Assembly (NCBI GenBank): GCA_013335115.1
Contig: JAAXWQ010000003.1
Location: 186,001-250,000, forward strand
Length of the DNA stretch: 64,000 nucleotides
Direction: 5' to 3'
Source of the DNA: Chlorobiaceae bacterium
Lineage (GTDB): Bacteria > Bacteroidota > Chlorobiia > Chlorobiales > Chlorobiaceae
Every line of letters begins with the position of its first letter. Position 1 is the first letter of the stretch. Below the pieces are notes generated by a model that searched no databases, was not told the origin of the DNA, and saw nothing but the letters and a program-made list of their open reading frames with translations. A program made the translations under genes and the position numbers. This document shows positions 46,887-55,293 of the stretch, one piece after another.

Positions 46887-48578
46887 GTGAACACCTTCCT
46901 CATCGACTATCAGCGGATACAGACGCCAAAAAGGGGATTTTCCCGCCTGTTCTGCGATTATACCTCCGAAGGCGAAGCGCGCTCGAAGCTCGTCTCGGCC
47001 TGCTTCCACCTCGACTACCGCAAAGACGCGGACTACTACCGCCACCTCGGGATCCTCGCATCCAGGAACTTCAGGCGCAAAGAGCTGACGGCGCTCCTCT
47101 TGCGGCAGAACCGCATGTTCGGCTGCACGGAACGCCATCTCCGGGAGATCGAAAAGCTCAACTCCCCTCGATGCATGGCCATCGTCACCGGCCAGCAGAC
47201 CGGATTGTTCACCGGCCCCCTCTACACCGTCTACAAGGCGCTGAGTGCCGTCGTCATGGCGGAAAAGCAGAAAGAGCTGTTTCCCGAATACGATTTCGTG
47301 CCGATCTTCTGGCTGGAAAGCGAAGACCACGACCTTGACGAAGCCTCGTCGACACTCCTCTTCTCCGGCAACGGACTCGTGAAGGTGGCTGCTGAAGCCG
47401 CCCACCGCCTGCCGGACCAGATGGTGGGGCCGACGCCGCTCGGCAGGAACATCGGCGAAACCGTCCGGCAGTTCCTCGAACTGCTGCCCGAATCCGATTT
47501 CAAACCAGGGATTGCCGAGCTGATCAGCTCCTGCTACGAACCCGACGCGACCTTTGAAAGCGCCTTTGCCCGGACCTTGATGAAGCTCTTCCGGGACCAT
47601 CCGCTCATCCTGCTCTCGACGAACGATCCGGAATTCAAGCGGCTTGCCGGCCCGGTGTTCTGCCGTGAGATCGAAACCTGCCCGGCGTCGTCCTACGACG
47701 TGGTCGAGCAAAGCTCGGTGCTCGAATCGATGGGCTACCCGGCGCAATCCAAGCCGCGTCCGGTGAACGCGTTCTACCTCAACCAGCTCGGGCAGCGCCA
47801 GAAGATCGAACAGCCGGTGCAAGACAGCTTCGTCATCCTGCCCGACCGCCAGAAATACTCGCGCCACCAGCTCATTGAAATCTGCCAGGACCATCCCGAA
47901 CGCTTCAGCCCGAACGTCATCCTGCGCCCCATCGTCCAGGATACCGTCCTGCCGACGTTCGCATATATCGCCGGACCGGGAGAGATCAGCTACCTCGCCC
48001 AGTACCGCAAGGCGTACGAACACTTCGGGCTCACCATGCCCTTCGTCATGCCAAGAGGCAGCTTCACGCTGGTTGAACCGAAGGTGACGCGCACCATGGA
48101 CAAGGTGCTCAAGGTGACCGGCAGGCCGAGCTTCTCGAGGAAACAGGTCTACGAAGCCGCATTCCAGGACCTCCAGCAGCTTCGCAAATCGATGGTATCG
48201 GGTGCCGAAAACCACGACATCGACATCCTGTTCGACCAGGCCGGGGCTGAAGTCGCCAGGGCCCTGTCGGCGCTCGAGCCGACGCTGGTCAAGATGGACC
48301 CGACACTCCAGCCGGTCCTCATGGCATCGTCGGGGCAGATCACGAAAATCATCGAGGGGATCCGGGAGAAAACCTATCGCGCCGGAAGGCGAAAGCACGA
48401 TGAACTGCTGCAGCAACTCGACCGGGCCGAGCTCAACCTCTTCCCTGAAGGCAAGCCCCAGGAGAGGGTCGTCAACATCTTCCACTACCTCAACAAATAC
48501 GGCCCAAGCCTCATCGACGACCTTATAAAGGTGCTGCAAGGCTACTCAGCCGAAGCCCACCTCATCGTGGAACTCTGA
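46887..48578 (+). CDS. bshC: Bacillithiol biosynthesis cysteine-adding enzyme BshC
   Basis: Adds cysteine to glucosaminyl-malate to finish bacillithiol, a low-molecular-weight thiol. The 563 residues have the family signature [20 protein letters not shown] (about 99-118), [14 protein letters not shown], and a C-terminal coiled coil (about 430-505). It starts with GTG directly after surE. Green sulfur bacteria make bacillithiol and an N-methylated form (known from C. tepidum), which fits a sulfide-oxidising lifestyle. The bshA and bshB steps are not in the window. A strong hairpin follows its stop codon after 39 bases. Confidence 0.93.
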   Translation: MNTFLIDYQRIQTPKRGFSRLFCDYTSEGEARSKLVSACFHLDYRKDADYYRHLGILASRNFRRKELTALLLRQNRMFGCTERHLREIEKLNSPRCMAIVTGQQTGLFTGPLYTVYKALSAVVMAEKQKELFPEYDFVPIFWLESEDHDLDEASSTLLFSGNGLVKVAAEAAHRLPDQMVGPTPLGRNIGETVRQFLELLPESDFKPGIAELISSCYEPDATFESAFARTLMKLFRDHPLILLSTNDPEFKRLAGPVFCREIETCPASSYDVVEQSSVLESMGYPAQSKPRPVNAFYLNQLGQRQKIEQPVQDSFVILPDRQKYSRHQLIEICQDHPERFSPNVILRPIVQDTVLPTFAYIAGPGEISYLAQYRKAYEHFGLTMPFVMPRGSFTLVEPKVTRTMDKVLKVTGRPSFSRKQVYEAAFQDLQQLRKSMVSGAENHDIDILFDQAGAEVARALSALEPTLVKMDPTLQPVLMASSGQITKIIEGIREKTYRAGRRKHDELLQQLDRAELNLFPEGKPQERVVNIFHYLNKYGPSLIDDLIKVLQGYSAEAHLIVEL

Positions 48579-48617
48579 AGAGAAGAGGCCGAGCTGGAGC
48601 CCGGCGCTCCCGGGTGG

Positions 48618-48663
48618 GGTTAAAAGAAGAAGAGCGCCCAGAGGCGCTCTTCTTCTTTTAACC
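48618..48663. terminator. Perfect 21-bp bidirectional terminator between bshC and ccsA
   Basis: Left arm 48618-48638, loop CAGA, right arm 48643-48663, all paired. The ccsA stop codon (48658-48660) lies inside the right arm. The TTTTAA/TTAAAA ends give T-runs both ways. Confidence 0.88.
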
Positions 48664-49455
48664 AGAATAGGTGTGCACGCTGTTCTGGGCCGAGGGAAGG
48701 TAGTTGACGCCGAACCAGCAGACCAGCAGCACCACGAAGGCCAGGCCGAGGTACCACTGCAGCACGGTGACATCGGTCTTGCGAGCCACGAGGTGAAGGT
48801 AAGCCAGGTAGGCCAGCCAGGAGATGAATGCCCAGGTCTCTTTCGGGTCCCAGGTCCAGTAGTGGCCCCATGCCTCCTTGGCCCAGAGGGCGCCGAAGAC
48901 CAGACCGAAAGTGAGAAGCACAAAACCGAGCAGCGCGAGGTAATGCGACATCGACTCGGAGACCTTCGAGCTCCGGGAGCGGAACTTCAGCCAGAGGTTG
49001 TGCCCGCCGGCCACGGAAGATGCGGCGAGTAGCACATAGGCCACGAGATAGACCACCACGTGCGGCACGAACCACACGCTCTGCAGCGCCGGCATGAGCG
49101 CTTTCTGGAACACGTCCGGGTTCATGACGTTGATACCGAGGAACAGTGTCGCCAGGCCCATGCAGTAATACTTGAGCCAGCCGATCTTCCACCGGTACTC
49201 CACCAGGTACCCGACGACCGGGATCAGGGTTGCGTACCACAGGCGGGTCTCCCCGAGGGTCCTGAGCGGCGGCCGTTCCAGGGCGATCCAGTATGAGGCG
49301 AGGAACCAGGCGAGCAGCGCCGTGCCGCCGATCATCAGCATCCAGGATGCCGTGGCGGCGAGTCCGGATTTTTTCGCAGGTATCTGCAGCAGGCTGCCAA
49401 AGCCCCAGCAGGCGGCGGTGGTCACGGCGATGGCCGGAAATTCAACCAGGGTCAT
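48658..49455 (-). CDS. ccsA: Cytochrome c biogenesis haem handling protein CcsA/ResC
   Basis: Membrane half of the system II haem ligase. The 265 residues have about eight membrane helices and the conserved WWD-type haem-binding motif WGHYWTWDPKETWAFISW (about 205-222), with His residues in HVVVYL and YLAYLHL as likely axial ligands. It overlaps resB by four bases (ATGA), so translation is coupled. Its stop codon sits within a terminator hairpin. System II is the standard cytochrome c pathway in Chlorobi. Confidence 0.94.
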   Translation of the reverse strand: MTLVEFPAIAVTTAACWGFGSLLQIPAKKSGLAATASWMLMIGGTALLAWFLASYWIALERPPLRTLGETRLWYATLIPVVGYLVEYRWKIGWLKYYCMGLATLFLGINVMNPDVFQKALMPALQSVWFVPHVVVYLVAYVLLAASSVAGGHNLWLKFRSRSSKVSESMSHYLALLGFVLLTFGLVFGALWAKEAWGHYWTWDPKETWAFISWLAYLAYLHLVARKTDVTVLQWYLGLAFVVLLVCWFGVNYLPSAQNSVHTYSG

Positions 49456-50699
49456 GCCGCCTCCATTTTTTTAATGCCTTTCCAGAAAAAGAGCAGGTTG
49501 CCCGCCATGATCATGAAGAATCCGAGGTAGACCGCCGGAAGCCAGGGGTCGTTGACCGCCTCGACGAGGCTCATGGTCGACCAGCGGCCTGCCTTTTCAT
49601 CATACCCCATCTGATAGAGCTTCCATCCGAGGACATCGACGGGCTTGTTCACCTCGAGCACGCCCGGACGGTGCCCGCCCGATTCCGAACGGATCATGAC
49701 GCTCGACCTGAAAGCCTTGGGCGCCCCGGGGGCGATAACGATAAAATAGTTGCCGACAGGGATATACTGCGGCTTGATATCGGGGCCGCCGCCGTTGATC
49801 CATTGCTCGACCGGCGCTCGACCGGGTTCTTCGACGCGCACTTTCGCGAAAGGAACCCCTTTCATGCCTTTCGAAGGGAGGGGATTGCCCGCCTTGTCGG
49901 GCAGGGCATCGGGCCGGAAATCGGTGACCGTAGCGGTGGCGATGCCCGGCCAGACCGCACGGGCGCCCTTACGCACCTCAGGGACCGCCCCGGCCTTCTC
50001 GGCGACGACCTGGTCGGTCGCCGGGTCGTAAAGCGCGAACTGCGGGACGTATTCGTCGATCTCGAACTCCTTCAGGTAGATGGAAAACGGGATGCGGACA
50101 GGGTGCTCGGTCGGCATCTCATAAGCTACGTCGCTCTCCTTGCCTTCGTACAGCGGAATGACCAGGCGCCGCAGGTCGGACGTACCGGCAAGGCCACAGG
50201 CCAGCGCTATCCAGAATCCCCCATGGAACAGCATGAACTGGAGGTTCGAAAGCCTGAAGGGCACTATTTTCCAGAGCAGCGACAAGCCGAGGTTGAAGAG
50301 GAAAAGCAGGATGACGAAGGCGAAGGGCCAGCCCGAAAAAATCCCGTTGAGCCGAAGGGTGGCGACCAGGGAGCCTGCGGGAAGGGGATCCTGGGGAAGC
50401 ACCCCGCCGAAAAGCGACAACAATGCGAGGCCAATGATCAGGCTCAGGCCTACGGGAATCCCACCCAGCCAACTGACGACGGGGTGCTCCCTGAAACCGA
50501 ACCCGAAGGCCGCGATTGCCGAGGCGAACGCCGCAAGGAACAGCCCGTTGGCCGGCCAGCGGGGAATGGTGATGCCGCTTCCGGAGGTCAGCAGCTCGAT
50601 GGCGAATCCGGCGATGATGGCCGCCAGGGTGAACAATGCCGCAGCGCCGAAACCTTCGGGCGGTGACGACGGCATCTGGGGAGGTTTACTGCTTTGCAT
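49452..50699 (-). CDS. resB: Cytochrome c biogenesis protein ResB/Ccs1
   Basis: Partner of CcsA in system II, presenting the apocytochrome Cys-x2-Cys-His for haem ligation. 415 residues. Membrane helices lie at about 20-45, 50-75, 77-100, 115-140 and 385-405, around a long periplasmic domain with LFHGGFWIALACGLAG, SDLRRLVIPLYEG, NPLPSKGMKGVPFAKVRV and the C-terminal VNDPWLPAVYLGFFMIMAGNLLFFWKG. The start at 50699 is used because it stands five bases after the regulator's stop; an earlier ATG (50741) overlaps that gene. It follows the HTH regulator in one operon. Confidence 0.9.
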   Translation of the reverse strand: MQSSKPPQMPSSPPEGFGAAALFTLAAIIAGFAIELLTSGSGITIPRWPANGLFLAAFASAIAAFGFGFREHPVVSWLGGIPVGLSLIIGLALLSLFGGVLPQDPLPAGSLVATLRLNGIFSGWPFAFVILLFLFNLGLSLLWKIVPFRLSNLQFMLFHGGFWIALACGLAGTSDLRRLVIPLYEGKESDVAYEMPTEHPVRIPFSIYLKEFEIDEYVPQFALYDPATDQVVAEKAGAVPEVRKGARAVWPGIATATVTDFRPDALPDKAGNPLPSKGMKGVPFAKVRVEEPGRAPVEQWINGGGPDIKPQYIPVGNYFIVIAPGAPKAFRSSVMIRSESGGHRPGVLEVNKPVDVLGWKLYQMGYDEKAGRWSTMSLVEAVNDPWLPAVYLGFFMIMAGNLLFFWKGIKKMEAA

Positions 50700-50703
50700 G
50701 GTC

Positions 50704-51033
50704 TCAGGTTGATTTTTCGCAGGAACCGATGACGTCGACATCGTCCTTCTTCAGGATCTGGCAGCACTTGCAGACGATGGCGTGCAACTCGCTGACGGCA
50801 GCTCCGGCAACGATCTTCTCCGTGGCGTTCTTGATCTCGTGCCGGTAATCACGGCTTTTGATGTTCTGCTGGCCCCGTTTCTTGTGCAGGTACTGGGAAA
50901 CCGCCGCTGGCGTGACGCCCAGCAGCATCGCCGCTTTTGACTGCGTCATGCCGGTCTTGACCAGTTCCTTGGCAAGGTCGGCCCTGATCTGGGGCAGGTA
51001 ATACCATACAGCTTTTTCACAGGGAAAAATCAT
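50704..51033 (-). CDS. Cys-rich HTH transcriptional regulator heading the ccs operon
   Basis: A 109-residue protein. A helix-turn-helix of XRE type (about 20-55; MTQSKAAMLLGVTPAAVSQYLHKKRG) precedes a basic helix and a C-terminal metal- or redox-like cluster: Cys-x-Cys-Cys (VCKCCQ) near 90 and a further Cys near 105, plus Cys5 at the N-terminus. Compact HTH proteins with such Cys sets occur in archaea and anaerobes and bind metal or Fe-S, but no exact family was assigned. It is separated from resB by four bases and divergent from a haem-binding protein gene, so control of cytochrome c maturation by redox or metal state is inferred. Confidence 0.75.
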   Translation of the reverse strand: MIFPCEKAVWYYLPQIRADLAKELVKTGMTQSKAAMLLGVTPAAVSQYLHKKRGQQNIKSRDYRHEIKNATEKIVAGAAVSELHAIVCKCCQILKKDDVDVIGSCEKST

Positions 51034-51226
51034 CAGTCAAAACAAATAAATTGAGAGGGATACAACTTCACTTCAGGGCTTCCGCAGGGTGACGGATATG
51101 GATGCACATGCAATACAGTAGCATAATCAGCAAAACTGGCGAAATCATCGGTCCCGATGCCGTGATTCGACTTAATTATATAAATTTCCTCCACAATGTC
51201 ACCATGCAAGCCCCGACAAAAACAGC

Positions 51227-51691
51227 ATGAACCCCAAGTCCAGTAACGTTGCCGGATGGTTTGTCCTCGGGCTGATGCTCTGCCAGTTCGTGCCGCTCGG
51301 CAGGTCCGTCGACCCGGCCCCGAGCAGATGGGGTGCGATCCCGCTTCCGGAACGCCGGGTACTGGAGGCAAGATGCGGACAGTGCCACTCCAACAATACC
51401 CGCTGGCCGAACAGCGCCTTCGTCGCCCCGCTCTCGTGGTTTGTTGTCCACGAAGTGCGTAAAGCACGGCTGTCAGTGAACCTCCAGGACGCTGCCAGTG
51501 CAAAAAAGGTCATCCACCTGCTGATAGAATCGGGCAGGGCACCTGGCCATGCGTCCATCCCCGGCTTCGTGAACCCGGAGCTGACGCCGGATGAGCGCAA
51601 ACTGCTGCTCGACTGGTCTTCGACTCGGGAACAAGAACCTCGGGGCGACGTTAAAAATTCAGCGCCTGACCCCCGGGACAGAACCCCCTGA
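51227..51691 (+). CDS. Exported haem-binding domain protein (single CxxCH)
   Basis: 154 residues with an N-terminal hydrophobic signal or anchor (about 9-27) and the Haem_bd-type domain (PF14376): RCGQCHSNNTRWPNSAFVAP, with Cys50, Cys53 and His54, then LSWFVVHEVRKARLSVN. The motif needs the CcsA/ResB machinery for covalent haem, which is encoded just across a 193-bp divergent gap. Usual family lengths are 130-170. It probably carries electrons or senses redox state in the periplasm. The C-terminal 30 residues are polar and disordered. Confidence 0.85.
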   Translation: MNPKSSNVAGWFVLGLMLCQFVPLGRSVDPAPSRWGAIPLPERRVLEARCGQCHSNNTRWPNSAFVAPLSWFVVHEVRKARLSVNLQDAASAKKVIHLLIESGRAPGHASIPGFVNPELTPDERKLLLDWSSTREQEPRGDVKNSAPDPRDRTP

Positions 51692-51796
51692 CAAGCCATG
51701 ACCTTGAAGGCCCCTCATCCGCCGGCGGTTGGAGCGGCAGCCCGGAAGCGTGCCCTGCCGTTCCGTGTGGAATCGAATCGGGCCGTCCATATCGTC

Positions 51797-52360
51797 TCAG
51801 ATTTCGAGGAAGTTCCTGATCAGTTTGTGCCCTTCGGAGGTCATGATGGATTCAGGATGGAACTGCACGCCGTAGAAGCCGAGTCCTGGTGCATCCATGC
51901 CCATGATGACGCCATCTTCGGTCCATGCCCGCACCGTCAGGGATGACGGCAGGGATTCCTGCTCGACGACCAGGGAGTGGTACCTCGTGGCCGGAAACGG
52001 GTTTTCAAGGCCCCGGAAGACCCCGTGCCCGTCATGGTGGACCATCGAAACCTTGCCATGCATGAGCTTTTCCGCCCGAATGACGTTGCCGCCGAGCGCT
52101 TCGCCGATGGCCTGATGGCCGAGGCAGACACCGAACAGCGGAATCCGTCCCTTGGCGGCATTGATGAGCGGCACGGAAATGCCGGCGTCATGAGGCGTGC
52201 CCGGCCCGGGCGAGATCACGATCTTTTCGGGAACGAGGCCGATTGCCTGCTCCACGGTCAGCTCGTCGTTGCGGTAGACCACCGTCTCGGCCCCGAGCTC
52301 ACCGATATACTGCACGAGGTTGTAGGTGAATGAATCGTAATTGTCGATAACGAGTATCAT
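51797..52360 (-). CDS. trpG: Anthranilate/aminodeoxychorismate synthase glutaminase subunit
   Basis: Supplies ammonia from glutamine for tryptophan (TrpG) or folate (PabA) synthesis. 187 residues with catalytic Cys79 in FGVCLGHQ, GPGTPHDAG and the His168/Glu170 pair in FHPES. TrpG and PabA cannot be told apart by sequence; many Chlorobi use one subunit for both. The start at 52360 matches the family (MILVIDNYDSFTYN); in-frame sequence upstream is another gene's shadow. It follows the nucleotidyltransferase gene after 23 bases, apparently the last gene of that operon. Confidence 0.92.
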   Translation of the reverse strand: MILVIDNYDSFTYNLVQYIGELGAETVVYRNDELTVEQAIGLVPEKIVISPGPGTPHDAGISVPLINAAKGRIPLFGVCLGHQAIGEALGGNVIRAEKLMHGKVSMVHHDGHGVFRGLENPFPATRYHSLVVEQESLPSSLTVRAWTEDGVIMGMDAPGLGFYGVQFHPESIMTSEGHKLIRNFLEI

Positions 52361-52383
52361 GCAGATAGCGTACCGGGATAAGG

Positions 52384-53637
52384 TTACATGGTTGCGCCCG
52401 GAAACGGCTCGAGCGACGCGGCCCTCCGGAACATGGCTTCGTAAGCCGGGCTCATGGCAATGCGGCGGCGCTCCATCACCCGGCGAGCGGTTTCGAGCGC
52501 GTTGTCGACCCTGCAGGCTTCGAACACCGGATGGCCGTTGCCCCAGGAAAACGACGGGACAAACTTCGGGGGCATGCCGGCACCGAAAATGTTGGCCGAA
52601 GTACCCACGACCGTTCCGGTATTGAACAGCGAGCCGATCGCGCATTTCGAGTGCTCCCCCATCAGGAGGCCGAGGAACTGGAGCCCGGTCTGCATCTGGC
52701 GGCCGCCGACCGTCAGGCCGACCTTGCTGTAGTTGTTCTTCAGGTCGGAGGTGTTGGTCGCCGCGCCAAGGTTGCACCAGGCTGAAATATAGGAGTGGCC
52801 GAGGAAACCGTCGTGCTGCTTGTTGGCGAAAGGCTCGATGAGCGAATCCTCGATCTCGCCGCCGGCCTTCGCCGCCGCACCGACGAACACGTTGCTATAT
52901 ATTTTTGCGCCGATCTTCGCCCGGGATCCCGGGGCGAGCACGACATTCTGCATCAGCACCGACTGGGGCTCGACGACGGCCCCCTCCCCGATATGGATGA
53001 ATCCGTCCGTGGCATCGAGCACGGCACCGGCCATGACCGTCGCCCCCTTGCTGATTGAAATGGCTTCGGGGTTGACCAGGACGGCGGACGGATGGAGTGC
53101 TCCCTCGTGCCGGCCAAGCGCGAAAAGTGCCCGATCACGCTGCATCAGCAAGGGATGCAGGGCAACCGGGTCCCAGAGGTTCCCGATCATGAGGAACCCG
53201 GATCCTTCGGAGCAGGACATCGACCCGGCAAGCGCCAACCCGTCGATAACATCAGGAAGCGGCTTCCCCCCTTGCGGAAGGTCCGCTGCCCGCAACCGGC
53301 AGGCGACCAGGCTCCCGTCCAGGATTAGGGCATGACCCGGTTGCAGCAGGTCGCCGAACGCGAGGCCGATTACCCGTTCATCGCAAACGAGGCGTCCGTT
53401 GAGCAGCAGAATATCTTCTTCAAAGAGTGTATTGACCGTCGAATCGCGGTTCATCTCGCTGAACCACGGGGCAATATGGCTGCGAAGGTGCCAGGTCAGG
53501 CCGACCCGTCCCGATGCAGCCGCCATGAACCGCTCCTGCAATGACATGGCGCCGGAATAGAGGCCGTAAACCGGTTTCAGGCCGACAAGCGGCAGGAACC
53601 GGCTGACCTGCTCATCTTCGAAAACGATAACCTGCAT
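52384..53637 (-). CDS. GlmU-like sugar nucleotidyltransferase/acyltransferase (Bacteroidetes-type)
   Basis: 417 residues. The N-terminal part (about 1-200) begins QVIVFEDEQVSRFLPLVGLKP and lacks the full pyrophosphorylase GxGTRM motif. The C-terminal part has a left-handed parallel beta-helix of hexapeptide repeats (I-G-x-G-A-V, G-A-x-V). This matches the Bacteroidetes/Chlorobi 'alternative GlmU' group that is annotated as putative sugar nucleotidyltransferase. The substrate is unproven; UDP-GlcNAc synthesis is the inferred role. The gene precedes trpG and follows the lipid kinase after 31 bases. Confidence 0.72.
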   Translation of the reverse strand: MQVIVFEDEQVSRFLPLVGLKPVYGLYSGAMSLQERFMAAASGRVGLTWHLRSHIAPWFSEMNRDSTVNTLFEEDILLLNGRLVCDERVIGLAFGDLLQPGHALILDGSLVACRLRAADLPQGGKPLPDVIDGLALAGSMSCSEGSGFLMIGNLWDPVALHPLLMQRDRALFALGRHEGALHPSAVLVNPEAISISKGATVMAGAVLDATDGFIHIGEGAVVEPQSVLMQNVVLAPGSRAKIGAKIYSNVFVGAAAKAGGEIEDSLIEPFANKQHDGFLGHSYISAWCNLGAATNTSDLKNNYSKVGLTVGGRQMQTGLQFLGLLMGEHSKCAIGSLFNTGTVVGTSANIFGAGMPPKFVPSFSWGNGHPVFEACRVDNALETARRVMERRRIAMSPAYEAMFRRAASLEPFPGATM

Positions 53638-53668
53638 ACAACACGTCGATTCATGGAGCAAAGCTCCG

Positions 53669-54583
53669 CTATGGATCACAAAGCATTTCAACCGCATGCG
53701 GCACGGCGGAAATCCCCATCTCACCGCTCACATGCCTGAAAACCTCGCCGTCCATATGCATCGCGTCGCCCTCGGGCATGAACACACGGAGGGAAGATGC
53801 CTTGCAGTACAGGACGTCGGGTTCGTCGATCTGGGTACCCTTCAGGTACTTGAGCACATAACCGGGAAAGCGCCACTTCGGGATCGCCTTGAGGATGCAC
53901 ACATCAAGCAGGCCATCGGAAAGATCGGCGTGGGGCGCGATCCGGAACTTCCCACCCTCAACGGCCCCGTTCGAAACCGAAAAGGAGAAAACCGGTTCCC
54001 GCAATTCAATCTTGCCATCGGGGGTTTCAATGTCAATATGCATATTTACCGGTGCATAACCTAAAAGCACGCTGACCAGTGCATAGGCATAGGAGAGCTC
54101 CCCCCGGAACCATGTCGTCGCCTGCACCGTGCGGGCTATCCTCCCCGTAAAGCCGATGCCGATGGAATTGACGAAATACCTCGACCGGCCATCATCGAAC
54201 CGCACGTTGCCGAGATCGACCATTCGGCTCGATGAGGCCGCAATGCCGCCGAGCACCTCTTCGGTAGCCCTTTTTACAGGATGCAGCGACTTCAGGAAAT
54301 CGTTGGCCGACCCGACGGGATAGATGCCGACCCTGACCGGCATGCCGACGACCGCATTGACGATTTCGTTGAGGGTGCCGTCACCGCCGCAGGCGATAAG
54401 CGTCGAACTGCCGGAGGCGGCGCTGCGGGCGAGTTCCCCGGCATGGCCGGCGAACCTTGAAACCTTGATCGATGCGTTGGGGAACGCCTCCAGTGACTGC
54501 TCGAGCATGCCGGCCTTCCCCGCCGCCCGCCCCTTGTCGGCGGCCGGGTTGAAAATGAAGGTGAAGCTATCCTGCCGAGCCAT
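53669..54583 (-). CDS. Diacylglycerol/sphingosine kinase-family lipid kinase (YegS-like)
   Basis: Phosphorylates a lipid hydroxyl from ATP. The 304 residues show the DAGK_cat pattern: FNPAADKGRA at the N-terminus, GGDGTLNEIVN (66-76), GVYPVGSANDFLKSL-type sequence (here GIYPVGSANDFLKSL), and the C-terminal beta-domain with MPEGDAMHMDGE. It overlaps the phosphatase gene upstream by 17 bases, so the two are coupled. The start at 54583 is taken because the family begins here; an earlier ATG adds only linker residues within the phosphatase gene. Substrate unknown. Confidence 0.88.
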   Translation of the reverse strand: MARQDSFTFIFNPAADKGRAAGKAGMLEQSLEAFPNASIKVSRFAGHAGELARSAASGSSTLIACGGDGTLNEIVNAVVGMPVRVGIYPVGSANDFLKSLHPVKRATEEVLGGIAASSSRMVDLGNVRFDDGRSRYFVNSIGIGFTGRIARTVQATTWFRGELSYAYALVSVLLGYAPVNMHIDIETPDGKIELREPVFSFSVSNGAVEGGKFRIAPHADLSDGLLDVCILKAIPKWRFPGYVLKYLKGTQIDEPDVLYCKASSLRVFMPEGDAMHMDGEVFRHVSGEMGISAVPHAVEMLCDP

Positions 54584-55115
54584 GGTTCCTTTCGTGTTTG
54601 GGTTGAAGGATGACCTCTCCCGGTGTCGACGAGTCAACGAGGCCATGCAAGGCAATCAGAGAGTCGAGGATGCCCTCGACGCAACCGGCCAGCAAGGCGA
54701 ATGTGCTGTTGAAGGTCGATTCGGTCCCGTAATAGGGATCTTCGATCTCCATGCCGACACCCGAACCGGCAAATTCGGCCACCAGGTGCACCCGGGGCCC
54801 GATTCCGCCCTCCAACGCCCCGGCCACATCCTGCCAGTTCCCATGATCCATGACGAAGATATGGTCGAAGCTGGAGATATCGAGGTCATGGATACACCTG
54901 GCCCTGATTCCCGAAATATCGACCCCGGAACGGGCGGCCGCGCGCACAGCCCTCGGATTGGGAGGTGAGCCTGCCTGATAGCACACCGTCCCTGCCGATC
55001 CGACTTCGAAATGCCGGCCTACTCCCCGGAGATCCGCAAGGTGGCTGAACGCCCCTTCGGCCATCGGTGAACGGCAGATGTTCTCATAACAGACAAAAAT
55101 AATCCTGACCGGCAT
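54567..55115 (-). CDS. Low-molecular-weight protein tyrosine phosphatase
   Basis: 182 residues, about 25 longer than usual at the C-terminus. The P-loop FVCYENICRSP has catalytic Cys9 and Arg15, and IEDPYYG near 125 holds the acid Asp. The extra tail (GEVILQPKHERNHGSAG) is polar and overlaps the lipid kinase start. Such phosphatases often regulate exopolysaccharide tyrosine kinases, or act as arsenate reductases; no kinase or ars gene is near. It opens a four-gene operon running to trpG. The AT-rich gap 55116-55293 divides it from a divergent regulator. Confidence 0.88.
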   Translation of the reverse strand: MPVRIIFVCYENICRSPMAEGAFSHLADLRGVGRHFEVGSAGTVCYQAGSPPNPRAVRAAARSGVDISGIRARCIHDLDISSFDHIFVMDHGNWQDVAGALEGGIGPRVHLVAEFAGSGVGMEIEDPYYGTESTFNSTFALLAGCVEGILDSLIALHGLVDSSTPGEVILQPKHERNHGSAG

Positions 55116-55293
55116 ACTGGGTTAATAAAATAATTAACGCAAAAAAGTACCACTTATGGTGTAAAAGCGAAATTACAGTGAAATAAATATACGCTCGATA
55201 GGTAAAGTATATTTTTTTTATAAAATCTTTATCTGATATTATTGATAAGAAGAGGCAAAACCAGAGTTCCCCCCATGACAACCCTACATTGCC

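Noticed and set aside
52361-52777. Upstream in-frame extension of trpG
   Set aside because: Arg/Pro-rich residues opposite the nucleotidyltransferase gene; TrpG's conserved start is at 52360.
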